From contig NZ_JBAJHU010000006.1 in the NCBI RefSeq assembly GCF_036867415.1, positions 124,001-188,000 of the forward strand: 64,000 nucleotides of DNA, in the 5' to 3' direction. This document shows positions 57,425-64,000 of the stretch, piece after piece. The stretch's first letter is position 1. The number at the start of each line of letters is the position of its first letter. The notes below the pieces were generated by a model. The model was not told the DNA's origin. It ran no database searches and saw only the letters and a list, made by a program, of their open reading frames with translations. Position numbers and translations under genes: made by a program. The stretch is from Rossellomorea sp036867415 (GTDB lineage: Bacteria > Bacillota > Bacilli > Bacillales > Bacillaceae_B).

Positions 57425-60400
57425 TTGAAAGTGAACCGTATAATTAACTTTGTACTCAAGAATAAGTTTGCCGTTTGGCTGATGACACTCATCGTCATTG
57501 TGGCAGGCTTATATTCAGGATTTAATATGAAGCTTGAAACGCTTCCGAACATCAATGTACCCGTCGTCAGTGTAACGACAGTGTATCCGGGTGCAACGCC
57601 CGAAGACGTGGCGGATAAGGTATCAGAACCGATTGAAAAACGTCTGCAGAACTTAGATGGTGTGAATGTAGTGAGTTCAACATCTTACCAGAATGCTTCT
57701 GCCGTCCAAATCGAATATAAATTTTCAAAAGATATGGATGAAGCGAAAACAGAAGTCGAAGAGGCTTTATCCGAGGTTTCATTTCCCGAGGGAGTAAATG
57801 AGCCGGATGTGACGAGAATCAGTATGAACGCATTCCCTGTCATTGCATTGAGTGTAGCGAATGATGAACAGTCGCTCGCTCAGTTGACTTCTACAGTGGA
57901 AGAGACCATCATCCCTGGACTAGAAGGGCTTGACGGCGTGGCATCCGTTCAGGTCTCCGGGCAGGAGATACAGGAAGCGAAGCTTGTATTCGACCAGGAA
58001 AAGCTTGCTGAATATGGTCTTAGTGAAGAGACCGTCAAAAATATGATCAAAGGATCTGACGTGACGGCTCCACTGGGTCTGTACACATTTGAAGACAGTC
58101 AGAAATCAGTCTTGATCGATGGGAATATTTCCAGTATCGAAGATTTAAAAGGGATAAAGATCCCAGTGACTCCATCTGGCGGAGAAGCAGCGAATCCGGC
58201 CCAAGGCGTTCAAGGCGGAGAGGCTCAACAGACTTCTCCTCAGCAGGATATGCCGGCTGATGTGAAAATACCGACAGTTGAGTTAGGTGAGATAGCTGAG
58301 ATCGAGATGACTGGTAAAGCAGAATCGGTTTCAAGAACAAATGGTAAAGAATCCATCGGACTGCAAATCGTGAAAGCGGCTGATGCCAATACAGTCGATG
58401 TCGTAAACGCAGTAAAAGATGAAGTGAAAACGTTCGAAGATGATTTGGATAATATCGAAATCATTTCTACCTTTGATCAAGGGGAACCGATCGAACAATC
58501 TGTGAGCACTATGCTTAATAAAGCACTGTTCGGGGCAGTGTTTGCGGTTATCATCATCCTTCTGTTCTTACGTGATATTAAATCGACCATTATTTCGGTC
58601 ATTTCGATTCCATTATCGCTTTTAATCGCGATCTTGTTGCTGAATCAAATGGACATTACGCTGAATATCATGACGCTTGGTGCCATGACTGTAGCCATCG
58701 GACGTGTCATCGATGATTCCATCGTCGTAGTGGAGAACATTTATCGAAGAATGTCACTGAAAGGTGAAATGTTGAGAGGGAAAGAATTGATCCGCGAAGC
58801 GACTAAGGAAATGTTCCGCCCGATCATGTCATCAACGATCGTCACAATCGCTGTGTTCCTTCCGTTAGGATTAGTACAAGGGATGGTCGGCGAATTATTC
58901 CTTCCTTTTGCCTTAACGATGGTATTTGCCCTGTTAGCGTCACTCCTTGTAGCAGTGACGATCGTGCCGATGCTCGCCCATTCAATGTTTAAAAAAGGGG
59001 CCGGCAAGAAGCATGAGGAAAAGCCAAGCAGACTGGCGAATTGGTATAAAGGCGTACTGAACTGGACGCTCAATCATAAAATCATTACCTCGCTCCTTGC
59101 GGTTGCAATGCTGGTGGGAAGCTTGTTCCTTGTTCCCCTTATCGGTGTGAGTTTCATCCCTTCGGATGAAGAAAAAATGATGATGGCGACGTATAAACCT
59201 GAGCCTGGTCAAACAAAGGAAGAAGTCATCGAAATCGCTGGTGACGCAGAGGAATATTTAGAAGGACGAAAAGGAACGGAAACCATCCAGTATTCAGTGG
59301 GCGGGGAAAATCCAATGAATCCTGGCAGTACCAGTGATGCGATTTTCTTTATTGAATACAGCGATGATACAGAAAACTTTGCTGAAGAAAAAGAGAAAGT
59401 CATAAAAGACCTGCAAGAACAAACAGAAATAGGCGAGTGGGCACAGCAAGATTTCTCTGCAAGTGCAGGCAGCAACGAAATCGTTGTGTATGTGTACGGT
59501 GAAACGCTCGAGGAAATCGAACCTGTCGTAAATGACGTACAAGATAAGATGAAAGAAATCAAAGATGTGAAAAAAGTGGACTCAAGTATCTCTGAATCGT
59601 ACGATGAGTATTCCCTTGTTGCAGATCAGGAGAAATTAAGTCAGTACGGATTGACTGCCGGCCAAATTGCGATGGAGCTTGGCCAGACACGTGAGCGTCC
59701 AGTCCTGACAACGATAGAAAAAGACGGGGAAGACGTAAATGTCTATCTTGATGTAGAAAAAGAAGAATATGAAAGTATCGAGGACTTAACAGGCAAAACA
59801 ATTCAATCACCGCTCGGCATGGAAGTGGCAATTGAAGATGTTGTGAAAGTTGAAGAAGGCGAAACATCGGATACTGTCTCAAGACGTGACGGCAAGGTGT
59901 ATGCCCAAGTCAGCGGCGAATTGAGCTCAAGTGATGTATCAAAAGCATCCGCTGCCATCCAAAAGGATATCGAAGAACTTGATCTGCCAACTGGCATTGA
60001 AGTGAATATGGGCGGAGTAACAGAGGACATCCAGGAATCATTCACGCAGCTTGGTATTGCGATGCTCGCGGCGATTGCGATCGTTTACCTGATCCTTGTG
60101 ATTACATTCGGCGGCGGCCTTGCTCCGTTTGCGATTCTGTTCTCACTTCCGTTCACGATTTCAGGAGCGCTCGTCGCGCTGTTGATCTCAGGTGAAACAA
60201 TCAGTATCTCGTCCATGATCGGGGCACTGATGCTGATCGGTATCGTTGTAACAAACGCAATCGTCTTGATCGACCGTGTCATTCATAAGGAGAATGAAGG
60301 ACTGTCCACACGTGAAGCACTTCTCGAAGCAGGGGCTACCCGTCTGCGTCCGATCCTCATGACGGCGATTGCGACTGTCGGAGCGCTGTTCCCATTGGCG

Positions 60401-60568
60401 CTGGGCTTAGAAGGCGGCGGCCTGATTTCGAAAGGATTGGGAGTCACGGTTATCGGCGGATTGACAAGTTCAACGCTATTAACACTTGTAGTCGTGCCGA
60501 TTGTATACGAAGTCATGATGAAGATCAAAGCGAAATTGACTCGCAGGAAAGTAAAAGAAGAGATGTAA
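57425..60568 (+). CDS. swrC: RND efflux transporter, SwrC type
   Basis: An inner-membrane proton-driven pump of 1047 residues. It has one N-terminal helix, a large outer loop, a central block with GAMTVAIGRVIDDSIVVVENI (split by the family motif around residue 420), a second outer loop and the last helices (LMLIGIVVTNAIVLIDRV). It has the length and features of B. subtilis SwrC/YerP, needed for swarming and for tolerance of surfactin. A Gln- and Pro-rich insert (about 262-278, QTSPQQDMPA) marks the first loop. The start is TTG 57425 (GTG 57431 possible). Control by the divergent repressor is expected. Confidence 0.9.
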   Translation: MKVNRIINFVLKNKFAVWLMTLIVIVAGLYSGFNMKLETLPNINVPVVSVTTVYPGATPEDVADKVSEPIEKRLQNLDGVNVVSSTSYQNASAVQIEYKFSKDMDEAKTEVEEALSEVSFPEGVNEPDVTRISMNAFPVIALSVANDEQSLAQLTSTVEETIIPGLEGLDGVASVQVSGQEIQEAKLVFDQEKLAEYGLSEETVKNMIKGSDVTAPLGLYTFEDSQKSVLIDGNISSIEDLKGIKIPVTPSGGEAANPAQGVQGGEAQQTSPQQDMPADVKIPTVELGEIAEIEMTGKAESVSRTNGKESIGLQIVKAADANTVDVVNAVKDEVKTFEDDLDNIEIISTFDQGEPIEQSVSTMLNKALFGAVFAVIIILLFLRDIKSTIISVISIPLSLLIAILLLNQMDITLNIMTLGAMTVAIGRVIDDSIVVVENIYRRMSLKGEMLRGKELIREATKEMFRPIMSSTIVTIAVFLPLGLVQGMVGELFLPFALTMVFALLASLLVAVTIVPMLAHSMFKKGAGKKHEEKPSRLANWYKGVLNWTLNHKIITSLLAVAMLVGSLFLVPLIGVSFIPSDEEKMMMATYKPEPGQTKEEVIEIAGDAEEYLEGRKGTETIQYSVGGENPMNPGSTSDAIFFIEYSDDTENFAEEKEKVIKDLQEQTEIGEWAQQDFSASAGSNEIVVYVYGETLEEIEPVVNDVQDKMKEIKDVKKVDSSISESYDEYSLVADQEKLSQYGLTAGQIAMELGQTRERPVLTTIEKDGEDVNVYLDVEKEEYESIEDLTGKTIQSPLGMEVAIEDVVKVEEGETSDTVSRRDGKVYAQVSGELSSSDVSKASAAIQKDIEELDLPTGIEVNMGGVTEDIQESFTQLGIAMLAAIAIVYLILVITFGGGLAPFAILFSLPFTISGALVALLISGETISISSMIGALMLIGIVVTNAIVLIDRVIHKENEGLSTREALLEAGATRLRPILMTAIATVGALFPLALGLEGGGLISKGLGVTVIGGLTSSTLLTLVVVPIVYEVMMKIKAKLTRRKVKEEM

Positions 60569-60575
60569 TAACGGA

Positions 60576-60607
60576 GGCAGCCCTTGATTTTGGGGGCTGT
60601 TTTTTGT
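60576..60607 (+). terminator. Terminator after swrC
   Basis: CAGCCC and GGGCTG arms over a ten-base loop, then TTTTTTG. Confidence 0.85.
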
Positions 60608-60671
60608 TTGCGACTGGGAGCGTGCCAGGCACCGATTGACGGATTTGTACCTCATACAAATCCGGTCTGTT

Positions 60672-60707
60672 GTACCTGGTACAATTCATTTCAGATGTAC
60701 CAGGTAC
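60672..60707. repeat. Second GTACCTGGTAC palindromic repeat with GAGCCAGGCTC motifs behind
   Basis: GTACCTGGTAC (60672-60682), 14 bases, GTACCAGGTAC (60697-60707); reversed relative to the copy at 41053. Around it, between 60620 and 60805, lie GTGCCAGGCACC, three GAGCCAGGCTC palindromes and AACCTGGCTC, so the 338-base gap 60569-60906 consists largely of short GCCAGGC-centred palindromes. No gene in it. Confidence 0.75.
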
Positions 60708-60906
60708 ATTAAATTGAGCCAGGCTCAATATCGCGGTTTCGAACCTGGCTCAAAGTGACCATTCTGAGCCAGGCTCAAAACAACGAATCCGAGCCAGGCA
60801 CCGGCTATGAATCCCTGGAGTTTCCAATCTGCCAAAGCCCAAAAAACATAATCCCCGGACAACCATCATAGAATAAATCATCTCATTTGAAGGTGGTCCA
60901 AGATCT

Positions 60907-62235
60907 ATGAGTTTGTTTCTGAAGGGCACGCTGGTGCTTGTGATAACAGCTTTTTTTGGTGAAATGGTCGAGTTTATGATTAATATGATCCTGGCCCGTG
61001 AGCTGGGGGAAGCGGGTCTTGGTACATATATGTCGATTTTGCCGACCGTTTTTTTGGTCGTCATCCTTTCGAGTATGGAGCTGCCGATCAGTTTGTCGAA
61101 GTTCATTGCTGAAAAGGATGAAAAGCATCACAGGGGGATGCTTCAGTATGTATTCAGGTTTGCAGTGCTGACGACGATCATTCTTTTGATTGCGATGATA
61201 TTTGTATACATGTGGACTCCGCTGTTCGAAGGGATCCATACGGGCATCCGATGGCTGATTCTGGCTGTCATTCCGATTGTGGCGTTTACTTCGATCATAA
61301 GAGGATATTTTATGGGGGTTCAGGAGATGCGGAAGATTGCCGTAGCCAATTTTCTGCGCAAAGGTATTCAGCTTCTCCTGCTCGTTTCTATTTATCAATT
61401 TCTGTCCTTCAGCAGTGACACGTCCATATTCATTGCCCTGTGTACATTGGTCGCCAGTGAAGCGGTCGTTTTTATTTATTTGATACAGGCTTATATTCTT
61501 AATCGAAAGGGTAAAAGGAAGAAAGGCTTCGCTCACGACCCTTTATCGAAGGTTGAAATGAGGAAGTCGATCTTATCTGTGTCTGTTCCGACGACCGTCC
61601 TCAGAATTTTTCATGCATTCACTCATGCCGTACAGCCATTTTTGATCAAGCTGGCTCTGGTTCATGCGGGGATGGGGGCGGCAGAAGCGAATGAACACTT
61701 TGGGATGATGGCAGGAATAGCGCTTACCATCGGATTTTTTCCTTCCTTTATCGCCTTTTCATTGTTGATCGTCCTGATTCCGACGATTTCTGAGAAAGTG
61801 TCGGCAAAGGATGTCGAGGGAATATTACTGCATTTGAAGCAGGTGATGTGGATCACATTCGGGTATGGTGTTCCGGCAGTCGTGGTCTATTATCTACTGG
61901 GAGACTACATTACGACTACATTTTTTCATTCTGTCACATCGGCTTATTACCTGAAATTGTTGTGGCCTTATTTCTTCTTTCATTTTCTGGTACTGCCGCT
62001 GCAGGCTTTTCTGATTGGCCTTGGGCTCGTCAAGGATGCACTGCTTCATACGGTGTGGGCAAGCATATTTTCGTTCAGCCTGATTTACATACTTGGTTCG
62101 AATCCGGAGTTTGGGATGAGCGGTGTGATCATCGGGTTGAATGCAGGTGCGGTGTTAAGTGCACTGCTTCACTATATTACGATTTGCAGGGAATTGGAAA
62201 CGACTCTTTGGTTAAAATCATTGGTAAAAATGTAA
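60907..62235 (+). CDS. MurJ/SpoVB-type flippase-like membrane protein
   Basis: A 442-residue polytopic protein with about 12-14 segments of the polysaccharide-biosynthesis/MATE-like group. The N-terminal pattern FGEMVEFMINMILARELGEAGLGTY and SIIRGYFMGVQEM are typical. It is shorter than SpoVB and close in size to YkvU-type spore-membrane proteins of Bacillus. AAGGTGG lies before ATG 60907. Transport of a lipid-linked or cell-envelope compound is likely; the substrate is unknown. A role in sporulation is possible only by family comparison. Confidence 0.78.
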   Translation: MSLFLKGTLVLVITAFFGEMVEFMINMILARELGEAGLGTYMSILPTVFLVVILSSMELPISLSKFIAEKDEKHHRGMLQYVFRFAVLTTIILLIAMIFVYMWTPLFEGIHTGIRWLILAVIPIVAFTSIIRGYFMGVQEMRKIAVANFLRKGIQLLLLVSIYQFLSFSSDTSIFIALCTLVASEAVVFIYLIQAYILNRKGKRKKGFAHDPLSKVEMRKSILSVSVPTTVLRIFHAFTHAVQPFLIKLALVHAGMGAAEANEHFGMMAGIALTIGFFPSFIAFSLLIVLIPTISEKVSAKDVEGILLHLKQVMWITFGYGVPAVVVYYLLGDYITTTFFHSVTSAYYLKLLWPYFFFHFLVLPLQAFLIGLGLVKDALLHTVWASIFSFSLIYILGSNPEFGMSGVIIGLNAGAVLSALLHYITICRELETTLWLKSLVKM

Positions 62236-62262
62236 ACTAAAATAATAGCGGCTCCTTATCTT

Positions 62263-62291
62263 TTGCAACGAATGATTATACCGATTATCAT
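62263..62291 (+). promoter_or_regulatory. Promoter of the antiporter gene
   Basis: TTGCAA and TATCAT with a 17-base spacer, about 67 bases before the start. The palindrome CCATATATGG follows near 62296. Confidence 0.5.
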
Positions 62292-62357
62292 GTTCCATAT
62301 ATGGAATTACACTTTATAGTAAAAAACGCTGCTAATTATACATCAAAGGAGAACGCC

Positions 62358-64000
62358 ATGATTGATTCTATATTATTTAATTTAATGCTGATCGGTGTGT
62401 TGGGCATTGCTTCACAATGGGCGGCATGGAGGTTCAGGCTTCCTGCGATCGTCGTTATGTCCATAGCTGGGCTGCTGGTAGGTCCGATACTCGGTCTGAT
62501 TGATCCGAAAGCCGATTTTGGTGAAATGTTTAAACCGATCGTTTCATTGGCTGTTGCCATTATTTTATTTGAAGGAAGCCTGAATCTTGATTTCAGGGAA
62601 GTAAAGGGGCTTGGGAAGCCTGTATTTCGGATCGTTACATTTGGAGCGCTGCTGGCGTGGATACTTGGTTCGCTTGGTGCCCATTTTGTGGCTGGATTAA
62701 CGTGGCCGGTTGCTTTCGTCATCGGTGGTCTCTTTATCGTGACAGGGCCGACGGTCATCCTTCCGCTGCTGAGGCAGGCGAAGTTGAAGCCTAGACCTGC
62801 TGCCATTCTGAAGTGGGAAGGAATCGTTGTCGATCCATTTGGAGCATTGCTGGCTGTATTTGCGTTTGAAATCATTAACTTTTTCATGAGTGATGATGTC
62901 ACTGCCGTTTCCCTCCTGCTCTTTTTTGCTGCCTCCCTTTTTGCAGGGGTATTTGGATGGCTGTTAGGGAGACTTACGGGATTCATTTTTGAAAGAGGAC
63001 ACGTCCCTGAGTTTTTAAAGTCTCCGGTCGTGTTTGTACTGGTGCTCGCGAGTTTTGCGATATCCGATCAAATCATGCACGAAACCGGTTTGCTTGCTGT
63101 AACGGTAATGGGGATGACCCTTGCGAATATGCACATATCCTCAATCGATGATATGCGTCATTTTAAGGAGAACATTTCGGTTCTGTTGATTTCCACCATC
63201 TTTGTGATGCTGACAGCTGCATTATCTGTTGATGTATTATTGAGAATCTTTAATTGGAATATCATCGCTTTTGTCCTCCTTATGCTGTTTGTGGTCCGGC
63301 CGCTGTCGATCTGGCTGTCCACTATAGGGACGGACCTTTCGAATAAGGAAAAGCTCCTCGTCGGCTGGATCGCCCCCCGCGGCATTGTTGCACTGACGGT
63401 GTCGAGCTACTTTGCTTCAGTGCTTCTGGAAAAAGGGTTTGAAGATGCATCGATCCTGACGTCATTGACGTTTGCACTTGTATTCTCGACTGTGGTGGCA
63501 CACGGGTTTTCGATCAAGTGGCTTGCCAAGAAGCTTGATCTTGCCATCGATGAGCGGCCGGGTGTCGTCATTGTCGGGGGCAGCGGCTTCAGTACAGAAC
63601 TGGCCAAAACCCTGCAGGAGCTGAAGGTCTCGGTATTAATTGCTGATTCGTCCTGGCAGCGTCTGATTTCTGTCCGCAAAGCAGGGGTCCCTTTTTACAA
63701 AGGGGAGATCCTTTCAGAACAGACGGAGTACTACCTGGATCTGACGCCTTATGAATACATGATTGCCGCAACCGAATTAGACTCTTATAATGCGCTTGTG
63801 TGTACGACATTCGTTCCGGAGATAGGAAGGAATAATCTCTTCCAACTCAGCCTCCGCAGTCAGCGTGATGATGATCTGGAAGATATGGTCCATACCATCG
63901 GCGGGCGGATTCTCTTCCAGGAAAACGTGACCTGGGAAGAATTGAATAAGAGGATTGAAAGAGGAGATGTCTTCAGGAAAACAAGTATTACCGAAAAGTA
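62358..64000 (+). CDS. CPA1-type cation/proton antiporter with RCK domain (3' end cut off)
   Basis: The frame is open from ATG 62358 to the window edge (at least 547 codons). About 12 membrane segments come first, with PAIVVMSIAGLLVGPILGLI, FIVTGPTVILPLLRQAKL (the ion-site region; Thr-Gly-Pro here) and WIAPRGIVALTVSS. From about residue 398 a Rossmann RCK/TrkA-N domain follows (GVVIVGGSGFSTELAKTLQE). Membrane antiport of Na or K against protons, gated by a nucleotide, is expected. AAAGGAG precedes the start by seven bases. Confidence 0.87.
   Translation, partial: MIDSILFNLMLIGVLGIASQWAAWRFRLPAIVVMSIAGLLVGPILGLIDPKADFGEMFKPIVSLAVAIILFEGSLNLDFREVKGLGKPVFRIVTFGALLAWILGSLGAHFVAGLTWPVAFVIGGLFIVTGPTVILPLLRQAKLKPRPAAILKWEGIVVDPFGALLAVFAFEIINFFMSDDVTAVSLLLFFAASLFAGVFGWLLGRLTGFIFERGHVPEFLKSPVVFVLVLASFAISDQIMHETGLLAVTVMGMTLANMHISSIDDMRHFKENISVLLISTIFVMLTAALSVDVLLRIFNWNIIAFVLLMLFVVRPLSIWLSTIGTDLSNKEKLLVGWIAPRGIVALTVSSYFASVLLEKGFEDASILTSLTFALVFSTVVAHGFSIKWLAKKLDLAIDERPGVVIVGGSGFSTELAKTLQELKVSVLIADSSWQRLISVRKAGVPFYKGEILSEQTEYYLDLTPYEYMIAATELDSYNALVCTTFVPEIGRNNLFQLSLRSQRDDDLEDMVHTIGGRILFQENVTWEELNKRIERGDVFRKTSITEK

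Noticed and set aside
60525..60728. 67-codon minus-strand frame after swrC
   Set aside because: It reads through the swrC terminator and the palindromic repeats.

Overview
The window looks like a chromosomal segment of a Bacillaceae bacterium of moderate GC content, probably a marine or soil Bacillus-type genus such as Rossellomorea. The reasons are: strong AGGAGG-type ribosome binding sites; GTG and TTG starts; a T-box leader; CcpA cre boxes; CodY-like sites; orthologues of Bacillus YfmL, YjcD, YeeI, YerO/SwrC and UppP; a degenerate DUF4030-type gene; and the long palindromic intergenic repeats common in this family. The genus is an inference. No rRNA, tRNA or CRISPR array was found.

Layout. 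1-2.8 kb: an ABC importer whose lipoprotein gene is cut by the left edge. 3.0-14.8 kb: aromatic amino acid catabolism. This holds a FlK-like thioesterase, phenylalanine dehydrogenase behind a perfect cre box, a full 2-oxoacid dehydrogenase complex (E1 alpha, E1 beta, E2, E3), then 4-hydroxyphenylpyruvate dioxygenase, an aminotransferase, a flavin-reductase-like protein, a fumarylacetoacetase-family hydrolase and homogentisate dioxygenase. 15.3-27.9 kb: a branched-chain amino acid operon ilvE-ilvD-[T-box]-ilvBNC-leuABCD-ilvA. 28.1-31.4 kb: hom-thrC-thrB, which supplies threonine to ilvA. 31.4-40.4 kb: an AbrB-like regulator, a sporulation-type histidine kinase, the helicase YfmL, an amidohydrolase, a 1.4-kb regulatory or non-coding stretch, and the helicase YjcD. 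40.7-43.1 kb: a small membrane protein, then kynurenine formamidase and kynureninase.

43.3-46.1 kb is a mobile and repeat patch: a decayed DUF4030-like gene, then an interspersed repeat (family A) interrupted first by two family-B repeats and then by an IS110-family element. The right non-coding end of this element contains a segment that fits a bridge RNA, and its two guide strands match the two halves of the insertion site. An unoccupied copy of the same target sequence lies at 15076-15090. 46.2-50.3 kb: an RpiR-type regulator divergent from gluconate permease and gluconokinase. 50.5-52.8 kb: YeeI, three tiny genes and a flavodoxin-fold oxidoreductase. 53.0-54.6 kb: a 35-codon membrane peptide plus PutP. 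54.7-60.6 kb: UppP, two small proteins, and the YerO-like repressor divergent from the SwrC RND pump with three matching operators. 60.9-64.0 kb: a flippase-like protein and a CPA1 antiporter cut by the right edge.

In overview, the window pairs catabolic modules for aromatic compounds, tryptophan and gluconate (some behind carbon-catabolite cre sites) with biosynthesis of branched-chain amino acids and threonine. It also holds several compact repeat systems, including degenerate tandem arrays with a 20-21 bp period.
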